This document shows, in pieces, positions 7,465-15,363 of a DNA stretch of 64,000 nucleotides. Every line of letters begins with the position of its first letter. Positions within the stretch are counted from its first letter, which is position 1. Both the position numbers and the translations under genes were made by a program. The notes beneath the pieces were generated by a model, which saw only the letters and a list, made by a program, of their open reading frames with translations, was not told where the DNA came from and did no database searches. This DNA is from JBBPZA01 sp963797015 (GTDB taxonomy: Bacteria; Actinomycetota; Thermoleophilia; Solirubrobacterales; Solirubrobacteraceae). The stretch is from the NCBI GenBank assembly GCA_963797015.1, contig CAWCNV010000005.1, forward strand, positions 175,062 through 239,061, written 5' to 3'.

Positions 7465-7641
7465 CTAAACCACCCGGGAGTCGGACGAAAGCTCGGCCTC
7501 TTCGGCGAGCTTCTCCAGCTCGCGCTGCAGGCGCTCCCACGAGCGCCGCTCCTCCTCGTCGTAGGCGGCGCCTTCCAAGTCGCGAAGGCTGTCCCGATAC
7601 GTGTCCCACGCGCGGCGCGTTCCCTCGTCGACCTCGGTCAC
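7465..7641 (-). CDS. Small charged hypothetical protein
   Basis: A 58-residue protein, TEVDEGTRRAWDTYRDSL at its start, then a strongly charged helix-prone sequence with alternating Glu/Arg/Leu that could form a coiled coil. I chose GTG 7641 because GGAGGGAGG lies 5-8 bases upstream. An in-frame ATG at 7671 exists but has no ribosome site. It is divergent from the exonuclease gene. No family recognised. Confidence 0.5.
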   Translation of the reverse strand: MTEVDEGTRRAWDTYRDSLRDLEGAAYDEEERRSWERLQRELEKLAEEAELSSDSRVV

Positions 7642-7739
7642 AGGAACCTCCCTCCGTCTGGCTGAGGCCATGCTACCCGTGCGGGCACCGCTGCATGCCA
7701 GCCTGCACGCCGTCCGGTGGCGGGCGTAGTCGTTGGGCG

Positions 7740-9443
7740 GTGCTGCTCGACCGCCCCCTGCGCACCGCCGAGTTCCTGGTCGTCGACGTCGAGACGAACG
7801 GCAAGCTGGGCGAGGCGTGCGAGCTCACCGAGGTCGGAGCGGTCCTCGTCGGCGGCGGCGAGCTGCACGACCGCTACGAGTCGCTCGTGCGGGTGCGCCG
7901 TCCGCTCTCGCGCGGCATCCAGCGCTTCACCGGCATCACGCAGGCGATGGTCGACTGCGCCCGCGCGCCGGAGCCGGTTCTGCGCGAGATCGGCGCGCTG
8001 ATCGAGGGGCGCGTCCTGGTCGCCCACAGCGCGAGCTTCGACAAGCGCGTGCTGCGCGACTCGTTCGAAGCCGAGGGATTGACGTGGCCCGATCCGCCCG
8101 TGCTCTGCACGATCGCGCTCGCGCGCCGCTTCGCACCGCTTGCAAGCCAGCGCAAGCTCGCGCCGCTCGCGGCGTCGCTGGGGATCGACGTGCACGTGAG
8201 CCATCGCGCGCTCGCGGATGCCGAGACGTGCGCGCGCGTGTTCTGCGCGTTGTTCGCGCGCCTGTGCGCGCACGCGGAGACGGTCGCCGAAGCGGCGGCG
8301 CTGCTGGCGCCCGTTCGCCGCCGGCGTCCGGACCGTCGCACCGTGCCGCGCTTCGACCCCTCTCAGCCGGTGCCGCGCGTACCGCTCGACTTCGGCGGGC
8401 TGCCGGCCGGACCGGGGGTGTACCTGTTCCGCGACGGCCGCGGCCGCGTGCTCTACGTCGGCAAGTCGGTCCGTGTCCGCTCGCGCGCGCGGGCGCACTT
8501 CCGTCGTGGTGCGCCGCGCCCGGACTGGGCCGCGCACGTGCGCGTGGTCGACGGCCGGCCGACCGCCTCCGAGCTCGGCGCGCTCGTGCTCGAGAGCCGG
8601 CTGGTCAAGGAGCTCCGGCCGCCGGGCAACGCGCTGCTCAAGCGAGCCGACGACGGCTTCTACCTGCGCTGCCGACTCGACATCGCGTTCCCGGTGCTCG
8701 AGCTCGCGCGCGAGCCGGCCGCCGGTCATGGTGTGACGGTCGGCCCGCTGCGCGGGCGGGCGGCGGCCGCGGAGCTCGTCGAGCAGCTCAACTCGCTGTT
8801 CTCGCTGCGCCGCTGCGCGCGCAGGCTTGTGCTGCGCGAGTGGCCGTCGGCGTACGGGCAGATGGGGCGCTGCCTGTCGCCCTGTCTCGGCGACCTCGAT
8901 CCCAACCTCTACCGCCGGCAGCTCGATGCGGCGCTCGACCTGTTCCTCGGCGCCGCCGATGGGCGCGAGCGCCTGCTCGCGCATGTCGACGCGCAGATGC
9001 GCGAGGCCGCGCGCGAGCTGCGCTTCGAGCGCGCGGAATGGCTGCGGCGGAGGCGACGGCGGCTGGCGGTGCTTCTCGACCGGCTGGAGGGTGTGTTGCG
9101 GGCGACCCACGCGCGCTCGCGGCTGCTGCTCGCGGGGCCGCCGCCGTTCGAGGCGTTCTGGATCGTTGGCGGGCGGATCGTGGACTGGGGAGCAGTGTGC
9201 GGCGGGCCGCGCGAAGCTCCTCGCGAGCTGTACCGCCGCACGGTCGCGGCGCTGCGCCACCGGCCGGGGCGCGGCGTCGGCGTGCACATCCCCGCGACCG
9301 AGATCGACGAGGTCCGCATCGCGGGAGCGTGGCTCGCGGCACATCCCGAGACGCCGGCGCTCGAGCTCGACGCCGAGCCGGATCAGCGGGCGCTCGAGGC
9401 GTTCGTAGCGCGCGCGACGGCTGAAGTGAGCGTGGCCGCCTAG
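7740..9443 (+). CDS. DEDDh 3'-5' exonuclease fused to a UvrC-like GIY-YIG nuclease
   Basis: A 567-residue two-part nuclease. Residues about 8-180 form a DnaQ-epsilon-type exonuclease: VVDVETNG (Asp16, Glu18), the middle HSASFDKRVL and the last motif HRALADAETC (DEDDh type). Residues about 215-300 form a GIY-YIG domain (GVYLFRDGRGRVLYVGKS), followed by a UvrC/Cho-like region with the Cys-containing GQMGRCLSPCLG and a UVR-like helix pair. This architecture is known in actinobacteria and probably acts in DNA repair, cutting at lesions and trimming ends. The UvrC RNase-H-like and HhH domains are absent. GTG 7740 gives an N-terminus (LLDRPLRTAEFLVVDVET) that starts at the domain; an upstream ATG at 7695 adds 15 residues. 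Confidence 0.85.
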   Translation: MLLDRPLRTAEFLVVDVETNGKLGEACELTEVGAVLVGGGELHDRYESLVRVRRPLSRGIQRFTGITQAMVDCARAPEPVLREIGALIEGRVLVAHSASFDKRVLRDSFEAEGLTWPDPPVLCTIALARRFAPLASQRKLAPLAASLGIDVHVSHRALADAETCARVFCALFARLCAHAETVAEAAALLAPVRRRRPDRRTVPRFDPSQPVPRVPLDFGGLPAGPGVYLFRDGRGRVLYVGKSVRVRSRARAHFRRGAPRPDWAAHVRVVDGRPTASELGALVLESRLVKELRPPGNALLKRADDGFYLRCRLDIAFPVLELAREPAAGHGVTVGPLRGRAAAAELVEQLNSLFSLRRCARRLVLREWPSAYGQMGRCLSPCLGDLDPNLYRRQLDAALDLFLGAADGRERLLAHVDAQMREAARELRFERAEWLRRRRRRLAVLLDRLEGVLRATHARSRLLLAGPPPFEAFWIVGGRIVDWGAVCGGPREAPRELYRRTVAALRHRPGRGVGVHIPATEIDEVRIAGAWLAAHPETPALELDAEPDQRALEAFVARATAEVSVAA

Positions 9444-9459
9444 CGAGCGCGTGCTCGCT
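9442..9459 (+). terminator. Hairpin after the exonuclease fusion gene
   Basis: AGCGAGC-GCGT-GCTCGCT is a perfect 7-base stem that overlaps the TAG stop. It stands between two convergent genes and may act for both strands, although no T-tract follows. Confidence 0.45.
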
Positions 9460-9474
9460 CCGCGGCCGGCGGCC

Positions 9475-9954
9475 TCAGCCCGCGGCGCTCGGGACGGTTT
9501 GCTGATCGCACGCCGCGCACAGCCCGACGATCGGGAAGTGGCTGAAGCTCGCGACGTGGCCGAAGGCGTCGCGGATCGCTTTGCGCACGGCGTCGAGCTC
9601 GCGCGGCTGCACCGCGCGCGTGGAGTGGCACGACTCGCATACGAGATACTCGTGGACCGCGCGGGCGGCGAGCGCGTACAGCCCGGGGCCGTGACCGAGG
9701 TGGAAATGGCGCACGAGGCCGATGTGCTCGAGCGTCTCGAGATTGCGGTAGGTCGAGCCGAGGTCCGAGGGCGGTATGCGGCCTTCCACGCCGGCCGCGA
9801 TGTCCTCGGCCGAGAGCGGCCCATCGGCCAGGAACAGCGCCTGTAGCACGAGCCGCCGCGCGGCGGACACCCGGAGGCCGTGCGAGCGAAGGCCCGCGAT
9901 CGCGGCGTCGAGGTCGTGCGCCGGCAGCGCCGGACTGGCGTGGGAAGCCGTCAT
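9475..9954 (-). CDS. Fur-family metal-responsive regulator
   Basis: A 159-residue Fur/Zur/Nur-type repressor. The N-terminal winged helix covers about 18-83 (GLRVSAARRLVLQAL, then SDLGSTYRNLETLEHIGLV). The C-terminal dimerisation part carries HFHLGHG (83-89) and two CxxC pairs, Cys106/Cys109 and Cys146/Cys149, that form the structural zinc site in the family. The sensed metal cannot be fixed from sequence. Its position just after the NicO-type permease gene suggests control of that locus, with Ni, Co or Zn as candidates. ATG 9954 is chosen because longer versions would run almost to the permease stop and add only low-complexity sequence. No Shine-Dalgarno is visible. Confidence 0.85.
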   Translation of the reverse strand: MTASHASPALPAHDLDAAIAGLRSHGLRVSAARRLVLQALFLADGPLSAEDIAAGVEGRIPPSDLGSTYRNLETLEHIGLVRHFHLGHGPGLYALAARAVHEYLVCESCHSTRAVQPRELDAVRKAIRDAFGHVASFSHFPIVGLCAACDQQTVPSAAG

Positions 9955-10036
9955 GGGGGAGGAAGGGACGCGAGTCGGGTTGGGTGTTTTCCCGGCTGTG
10001 CCTTCTGCGCGGCGGCGGCCCGATCGGATCACTTCG

Positions 10037-11788
10037 TCAGACGCCGAGTATCGGCATGGCCCGTGCGGTCAGCAGGACGCCGGCGCCGACGATGACGAGC
10101 GCCGAGACGGCCGGCAGCGCCGTGACGACCGGGCCCAGCGCGGCGAAACGCGCGGTCGCGCGCCCGGCGATCCGGCCTGCATGCACAACGAACAGGCCGA
10201 GGACCGACAACGTGCCGGCGAGGCCGAGGCTGAAGGCGAGGATCAGCAGCAGCCCGAGCGCGACCCGGTGCTGGGCGATCGCCGCGAGCAGCACGACGAG
10301 CGCGGACGGGCAAGGGATCAGGCCCGCCGATGCGCCCATGGCAAGGAGCCCGCGCCACGTCAGGCGGTCGGGGACGTCATGCGAGTGCCCGTGCGAGCCG
10401 GAGCTCGCGCGGCCGGGGTGCTGGGCATGGTCGTGGGAGTGCCCGTCCGCAGCGGACTTCGCGCCGCCGGGGTGCTGGGCGTGGTCGTGGGAGTGCCCGT
10501 CCGCAGCGGACTTCGCGCCGCCGGGGTGCTGGGCGTGGTCGTGGGATCCCGCCCCGTTGCGGCCGGGCTGGTCGGCGTGGTCGTGTGAATGGTGATGGTC
10601 GTGGTGATGGTGGCTGTGCGAATGCGCTCGGGATCGGCCTCGAGCATTTCGTACGCGGGCGCGCAGGACTGCAACGCCGACCATCACAACGAGCACACCG
10701 GAGGCCAGATTCAGCCACGGGTACAGCTGCTCGGGGAGCACGAACTCGGACAGGGCGAGGGTCACGAAGCCGAGCGCGAAGACGCCCATCGTGTGCGTGA
10801 CCGTGACGGTCGCGCCGAGCGCGAGGGCCTGGCGCGAGGTGCCGCGCGAGCCCACGAGGTAGGCCGCGACCATCGCCTTGCCGTGGCCGGGGGAGAGCGC
10901 GTGGAACGCGCCCCATGCGAAGGCCGCGAGCACCAGCAGGACGAGCGCGGTGTGGCCGGCCATCGCGTCGGAGAAGACCGAGGCGAAGCCGTCTCCCGAG
11001 CGCTCGCGCGTGGTCGCCGGCCGGCCGCCGGGGCTCGGGGGCGCCACCAGCGTGCCGCTCCCCGGCCGCACCGAGAAGCTCGCCGACCGGATGTCCAGCG
11101 GGCTCGAGAGCATGTCCTTCGGGTAGGAGCGAAGGCCGGCGGTCGGGTCGCCGCTCGGCGCCGTCGCGCGGACGGCTGTCCCTGCGCCCGGACGGGCGAC
11201 GATCGCCTTCCACCCGATCCGCCCGGCGAAGGTCTCGTCGCGCAGCTCGACCGGGCCTCGCGTGGGATCGACGGTCGCGCGCAGCGGCACCTCCACGCGC
11301 GTGGTCGGAAGTCCGCCCTGACCCGGCGGGAAGCTGAGCCGCGCGCCCGCGAGCGCCCGAAGCGGAACACGCCGGCCGCCGACGGTCAGCACGAGCCCGT
11401 CGCGCGCCGCGCCGACCTTGTCTGCCAGGACCTCGGCGCGCGACTTCCCACGCTCCTGGAAGGTGGGGATCTCGGCCTGGTCGAGGACATAGCGAAGCTG
11501 GACCCCGGTGCGCGAGGCGCTGACCGTCGTCAGGTGGTTGATCGTGAAGTTGCCGAGCGGATGCGCACCGGCCGCCGCCGGCACGAGCAGCAGCGCTGAG
11601 AGCAGCGCCGTGCAGGCGAGCACCGCGCGCCGCACGCCCCGCGGCCGTGCTTCCGGCGGCCGGACGCCCCGCGGCCGGAGTCCCCGCGTCCGCAGTCCCC
11701 GCGGCCGCACTCCCCGCGGCCGCACTCCCCGCGGCCGCACTCCCCGCGGCCGCAGTCCCCGCGTCCGCACTCCCCGCCCCCCGCTCAT
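10037..11788 (-). CDS. NicO/RcnA-type metal permease with exported domain and His-rich loop
   Basis: A 583-residue protein. It begins with about ten Arg-rich five-residue repeats, then a hydrophobic signal-like helix (VLACTALLSALLLVPAAAGA) leading into an exported domain starting AHPLGNFTINHL. The C-terminal half is a NicO/HoxN-like permease with GAFHALSPGHGKAMVAAYLV, whose His/Gly-rich motif is typical of these nickel/cobalt carriers, and SAGLIPCPSALVVLL. A His/Asp-rich loop of some 75 residues built on 18-residue repeats separates two membrane blocks. The predicted role is Ni2+ or Co2+ transport, probably efflux. ATG 11788 overlaps the stop of the TPR gene (ATGA). It forms an operon with the DUF4331 and TPR genes, with the Fur-like gene downstream. 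Confidence 0.8.
   Translation of the reverse strand: MSGGRGVRTRGLRPRGVRPRGVRPRGVRPRGLRTRGLRPRGVRPPEARPRGVRRAVLACTALLSALLLVPAAAGAHPLGNFTINHLTTVSASRTGVQLRYVLDQAEIPTFQERGKSRAEVLADKVGAARDGLVLTVGGRRVPLRALAGARLSFPPGQGGLPTTRVEVPLRATVDPTRGPVELRDETFAGRIGWKAIVARPGAGTAVRATAPSGDPTAGLRSYPKDMLSSPLDIRSASFSVRPGSGTLVAPPSPGGRPATTRERSGDGFASVFSDAMAGHTALVLLVLAAFAWGAFHALSPGHGKAMVAAYLVGSRGTSRQALALGATVTVTHTMGVFALGFVTLALSEFVLPEQLYPWLNLASGVLVVMVGVAVLRARVRNARGRSRAHSHSHHHHDHHHSHDHADQPGRNGAGSHDHAQHPGGAKSAADGHSHDHAQHPGGAKSAADGHSHDHAQHPGRASSGSHGHSHDVPDRLTWRGLLAMGASAGLIPCPSALVVLLAAIAQHRVALGLLLILAFSLGLAGTLSVLGLFVVHAGRIAGRATARFAALGPVVTALPAVSALVIVGAGVLLTARAMPILGV
10407..10548 (-). repeat. 54-bp tandem repeat encoding the His-rich loop
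   Basis: A 54-base unit occurs about 2.6 times (10407-10460, 10461-10514, 10515-10548 partial). The first two copies differ at only a few bases. Each encodes 18 residues of the type GHSHDHAQHPGGAKSAAD on the minus strand. The unit length keeps the frame, so copy-number change would only alter loop length and metal-binding capacity. Confidence 0.85.
11627..11776 (-). repeat. 15-bp tandem repeat encoding an Arg-rich N-terminus
   Basis: About ten 15-base units related to CGGCCGCACTCCCCG (plus strand) encode pentapeptides RG[V/L]R[P/T] on the minus strand. They lie between the start codon and the signal-like helix of the permease. Confidence 0.8.
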
Positions 11789-13125
11789 CGCGCGGCTCCC
11801 GCGACCGGCCCCCCGAGCTCCTCCAGCGCTCGCTTCGCGCGCGGCCCGAAGAGCGGCGAGAAGCGCGGCGCCTGCGCGACCAGCTCCCCGAGCCACGCGC
11901 GGGCGAGGTCCGGCCTTCCGGCCGCGCGCGCGGTCATGCCCGCGTGGTAGAGGGCGAGCGGATCGCGCCAGCCGCGAACCAGCGCGCGGCGCACCCAGGG
12001 CAGGCCCTCGCGCGCCCGGCCGGCGCGCGCCAGGGAATATCCGAGCGCGTCCGCGGAGCGAACGCTCGGCGCCGCGGCCCATGCGCGGCGCGCGAGGGTC
12101 ACGCCGCGGGCCGCGCTTCCGTGCTCGGCCTCGTAGAGCGCGAGGTCGACGTCGGTGTTGACGCCGTTGGCCTGCAGGAGGCGCTGCTCGGCTCCCACGA
12201 GCGCGAGATCCCGGCGAGCCTGCCCCGGCCGGCCGGCGGCGAGCTCGGTCTCGCCGAGGCCGACGACGTACTCGGGCAGCGGAAGCCGCGCCACCGCGCC
12301 GCGGTACAGGCGGATCGCCGCGCCGAGCTCGCCGCGGGCGGCGTCGGTGCGGGCGAGCCCGGCCGTCGCCGCCACGTACGCCGGCGACTGCTGGAGCGCC
12401 GCTCGGTAGGCGTCGCGCGCCGCGCCCACCCGTCCGCGCGCCATCTCGAGGTTGCCGAGCAGCGTCTGGACGTAGACCACGTTCTCGGTCGTCGGCCCGC
12501 CGGCCGAGATGGCCAGCCGCATCGCTCCCACCGCTCCGTCGAGATCCCCGCGAAGCTCGCGCAGGTACGACGCGCGCGCGTAGGCGGCGAGCGTCGGCTT
12601 GAGGTCCATCGCGCGCTGGAGCGTCCGCGCGGCGGCGGAGTAGCGGCCGAGCTCGACCTGGGCGTCGACGATCACGTACAGCGGATCGACGGTCCCGGGA
12701 GCGGCCCGCAGCGCGGCAAGGCCATAGCGCAGCCCGAGAGCGAAGTCGTGCCGGCCGAGGGCCAGCGTTCCCATTCCCGTGAGGGCCTCGGGGGAGCTCG
12801 GATCGCGCCGCAGGGCGGTCTCGTACACCGACTGCGCGCGCGTGTAGTAACCGAAGTCGCCGGTCTCGCGCACGCGCTGCAGGTACGCACCCCCGAGCGC
12901 CGCGTAGGTGCCGGCATCGTCGGCGCCGGCCCGGATCTGGGACTGGAGCACGGCGACCCGCTGGGCGGTGGTGCGTGGCAGCGGCGCGCTGTCGATGCCG
13001 CTAGCGCCGGCGCCGACCGGCAGAGCCGGTCCGCCGCCCCCGACGAGGTGGACCGCGACGAGCACGGCGACGAAGGCGAGTGGGATCGGGAGCAGCTTGA
13101 AGAGGGTGGGGCGGGTGAGGGTCAT
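11785..13125 (-). CDS. Membrane-anchored TPR-repeat protein
   Basis: A 446-residue protein with one N-terminal membrane helix (about 10-28) followed by helical repeats of TPR type from about residue 50 to the end. Typical units are TYAALGGAYLQRV, AQSVYETALRRDPSSPEAL, and AARDAYRAALQQSPAYVAA. The helix is followed by a Gly/Pro/Ala linker, so the repeats probably lie outside the membrane. TPRs mediate protein contacts; a partner could be the DUF4331 protein or the permease encoded on either side. The stop overlaps the permease start (ATGA). A strong hairpin separates it from the DUF4331 gene upstream, so the level of read-through may be tuned. Confidence 0.8.
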   Translation of the reverse strand: MTLTRPTLFKLLPIPLAFVAVLVAVHLVGGGGPALPVGAGASGIDSAPLPRTTAQRVAVLQSQIRAGADDAGTYAALGGAYLQRVRETGDFGYYTRAQSVYETALRRDPSSPEALTGMGTLALGRHDFALGLRYGLAALRAAPGTVDPLYVIVDAQVELGRYSAAARTLQRAMDLKPTLAAYARASYLRELRGDLDGAVGAMRLAISAGGPTTENVVYVQTLLGNLEMARGRVGAARDAYRAALQQSPAYVAATAGLARTDAARGELGAAIRLYRGAVARLPLPEYVVGLGETELAAGRPGQARRDLALVGAEQRLLQANGVNTDVDLALYEAEHGSAARGVTLARRAWAAAPSVRSADALGYSLARAGRAREGLPWVRRALVRGWRDPLALYHAGMTARAAGRPDLARAWLGELVAQAPRFSPLFGPRAKRALEELGGPVAGAAR

Positions 13126-13200
13126 GGGCGGGGCCGGATCATCGGCGCGGAGCGTTGGGGGCGGGTGCGGTCACGGGCGGTGAGGGCTATGCGAAAGAGC

Positions 13201-13240
13201 GCCGGGGAGGGGACGTCCGGGGCGACGTCCCCTCCCTGGC
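13201..13240 (-). terminator. 17-base-pair hairpin between the DUF4331 and TPR genes
   Basis: The arms 13201-13217 and 13224-13240 pair over 17 positions, with one imperfect pair, around a 6-base loop (CGGGGC). On the minus strand it lies 14 bases past the DUF4331 stop and is followed by CTCTTTCG. It could end most transcripts or stabilise the upstream mRNA while allowing some read-through to the TPR and permease genes. Confidence 0.65.
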
Positions 13241-13253
13241 CGGCTCGCTCCTC

Positions 13254-14660
13254 CTACGGCTGGGGGCCGACCGGCGGGGAGGCCGGCTCCGTGCGCTTGA
13301 TGGTGGAGTCGAGCCCGTTGTTCGGGGGCGCGACGTACGGGAACGAGGTCCGGAAGGACTTGTCGTTCTGGTTGACGCCGTCTCCAAGGGGCAGCTTGTT
13401 GCCCTTGAGGAAGCCACCGATCACGCGCAGCTCGATGTCCACGACGTCGTCGCCGAGGCGGCGGCCGTCGGGGAAGCCCGCGAGATCGCCCGCGATCACG
13501 CCGAAGCGGTTCTCGGTCGCGCTCGGAGGCACGCCGAGGTTGAGCTTCAGGGTGTCGGTGGGCGGCGCGTTGGGCGCGATCTGCGTCTTGCCCGGGATCC
13601 CGGTCAGGAGCGCCTGGACGATGTCCGTGCGGTCCGTCTCAGGGACGTTCGCGCCCGGGAACAGGATGTTCATGATCTTCGCCAGCTCGGGCTTGACCAC
13701 GTAGGAGCCGTACAGCGCCCCGTCACGGTCGGGGGTCGTCCGGTTGAACTGGTCCTTCTTGCCCAGCGGGATGACCACCTCGTTGACCAGCGGGTTGCCC
13801 AGGCGGCTGACCTGCACGAACTTGCCGAGGCCTCGCCCGCCGCCGTCGGTCACCTGCAGCTTGCGCCGCTCGGTGGTGGACCACACGCCGATCACGGCGT
13901 TCTTCGCGGTCGGCCCGGAGACCGCCTTGCCGTTGCGGGTCACCTTGGACTCGGGGACCTGCAGGACGATCGAGTTCGTGTTGTAGCCGGCGATGTCGTC
14001 CTTGCCGCCGCCCGCATTCCCGGTGCCCATGCGCAGGTTGATGTCGTCGAAGGTGGCGCCGAGGTCGACGAAGAACGGGTCCTCGGCCTGCCCGGCGAAC
14101 GTCCTGCCGCCACCCGAGAGGCTGCGGTTGGCCGTCGCCGCCACCTTCGCGTAGTCGGGGAACACCCGCGGCCCGACGTTGCTCGGCGCGACCGGGAGGT
14201 TCTTGGCGATCCGCTTGACCTTCTCCTTGCCGTTCTTCTTGACCGTCTCGCGGAAGATCGAGTAGGTCTGGACGACGTTGAGCTTGGGGTCGTTGAACGA
14301 CTGGACTCCGGGCAGCGCGTACAGGAACGAGTTCTTGTTGCGCACCTTCGTCTTGAACACGTAGCGGTAGCTGACGTCCGGCTTGCCGTCGCCCGTGTTG
14401 TCGATGCGGATGTAGTAGCGGGCCTTGGGGTCGAACTGGAAGAAGTTCGGCCCGCCCGCGGGATCCTCGAGCGGAATCCAGTTGGCGACGACGGTCAGCG
14501 ATCCCGGGGCGTCTTTCGCGGTGAACGCGTAGACGTCGGTGTTGTCCGCCGTCGGGTCGAGCGAGATGTTGGGCGCCTCACGGTGGCTCGAGCCGAAGCT
14601 GAGAACGGCCACCACACCGAGGGCGACCACCGCTGCGCAGAGCGCGAGCAGCCGGTACAT
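13254..14660 (-). CDS. DUF4331 exported protein
   Basis: A 468-residue protein of the DUF4331 family. An N-terminal hydrophobic helix (LLALCAAVVALGVVAVL) acts as signal or anchor. The family signature follows at once: SSHREAPNISLDPTADNTDVYAF, shown here as SSHREAPNISLD and TADNTDVYAF. Later blocks include FFQFDPKARYYIRIDNTGDG and the C-terminal GRRLGDDVVDIELRVIGG. The family's function is not known; the Asp/Asn-rich motifs suggest ion binding. The start is well supported by AGGAGGAG six bases before ATG 14660. It heads the TPR/NicO operon, a combination I take as a metal-related or envelope system. Confidence 0.85.
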   Translation of the reverse strand: MYRLLALCAAVVALGVVAVLSFGSSHREAPNISLDPTADNTDVYAFTAKDAPGSLTVVANWIPLEDPAGGPNFFQFDPKARYYIRIDNTGDGKPDVSYRYVFKTKVRNKNSFLYALPGVQSFNDPKLNVVQTYSIFRETVKKNGKEKVKRIAKNLPVAPSNVGPRVFPDYAKVAATANRSLSGGGRTFAGQAEDPFFVDLGATFDDINLRMGTGNAGGGKDDIAGYNTNSIVLQVPESKVTRNGKAVSGPTAKNAVIGVWSTTERRKLQVTDGGGRGLGKFVQVSRLGNPLVNEVVIPLGKKDQFNRTTPDRDGALYGSYVVKPELAKIMNILFPGANVPETDRTDIVQALLTGIPGKTQIAPNAPPTDTLKLNLGVPPSATENRFGVIAGDLAGFPDGRRLGDDVVDIELRVIGGFLKGNKLPLGDGVNQNDKSFRTSFPYVAPPNNGLDSTIKRTEPASPPVGPQP

Positions 14661-14868
14661 GAGAGCTCCTCCTGTGGGTCGTCTGGTCGCTGGTATGAGC
14701 GCACCAAACCTCCCGGCAGATCACTAAAAGTTCCTGCAAAGGTGGCTCTTTTGAGAGCTGGCCGCAATTGCGACCCGATCTCAGTCCGCCGGGGGCCACG
14801 CGCCGGGGTCGCGCCGGGAGCGAGCGGCGCGCGCCGCTGGTGGCGGACCGTTTCGCGGTAGGGGCGCC

Positions 14869-15318
14869 TCAGTCCAGCTCGAACTCGTACTCGAACCAGG
14901 CCGACCGTGCCGCGCCGGTGCTCTCGTACAGGCGCTGCGCGGTGCGGTTGTCGAGCGCGGTCATCCAGGTCACCGAGCCGGCTCCGCGCGAGCGGGCGAC
15001 TTCGACCGTCGCCTCGATGAGCGCGCGACCGATGCCGGCTCCGCGGTGCCGCTCCACCACGAAGAGGTCGTTGAGCAGCACGACCTCGCGCGCCGCTGTC
15101 GACGAGAAGGTCCAGTACAGGCACGCGTGGCCGGCGAGCTCGCCGTCGAGCCAGGCGCCCAGCAGCAGGCCGTCGTCGCTCGGGGCCAGGAAACGGCGGA
15201 AGAAGGCCGCGTTGCGCTCGTCGTCGGGCTCGCGCACGCCGTAGAAGCGCTGGTAGGCGGCGACAAGGGGAAGGACGGCCGCGAGCTCGGCCTCGGTCAC
15301 GGGGCGAACGTCGGGCAC
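14869..15318 (-). CDS. GNAT-family N-acetyltransferase
   Basis: A 149-residue single-domain GNAT. The acetyl-CoA binding loop is ERHRGAGIGRALIEATVEVA (about 88-107), preceded by the strand LLNDLFVV and followed by the terminal ALDNRTAQRLYESTGAARS typical of the fold. Substrate unknown. The start is GTG 15318, 6 bases from a TAGGAT hexamer, which fits a leaderless mRNA. It is divergent from another GNAT gene 45 bases away. Confidence 0.85.
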   Translation of the reverse strand: MPDVRPVTEAELAAVLPLVAAYQRFYGVREPDDERNAAFFRRFLAPSDDGLLLGAWLDGELAGHACLYWTFSSTAAREVVLLNDLFVVERHRGAGIGRALIEATVEVARSRGAGSVTWMTALDNRTAQRLYESTGAARSAWFEYEFELD

Positions 15319-15324
15319 CGCGGC

Positions 15325-15330
15325 ATCCTA
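15325..15330 (-). promoter_or_regulatory. -10 element of the minus-strand GNAT gene
   Basis: TAGGAT on the minus strand, 6 bases before GTG 15318. No clear -35. Confidence 0.4.
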
Positions 15331-15349
15331 CGCCGGCCGCCCGCGCGGC

Positions 15350-15355
15350 TACCTT
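15350..15355 (+). promoter_or_regulatory. -10 element of the plus-strand GNAT gene
   Basis: TACCTT, 8 bases before ATG 15364. No clear -35. Confidence 0.4.
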
Positions 15356-15363
15356 CGAAACCG

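Noticed and set aside
7638..9824. 728-codon minus-strand frame opposite the exonuclease fusion
   Set aside because: Shadow of a gene with intact catalytic motifs; product is low-complexity Arg/Ala.
10407..11776. CRISPR array in the repeats of the permease gene
   Set aside because: Repeats are in frame, contiguous and without unique spacers; they encode protein repeats.
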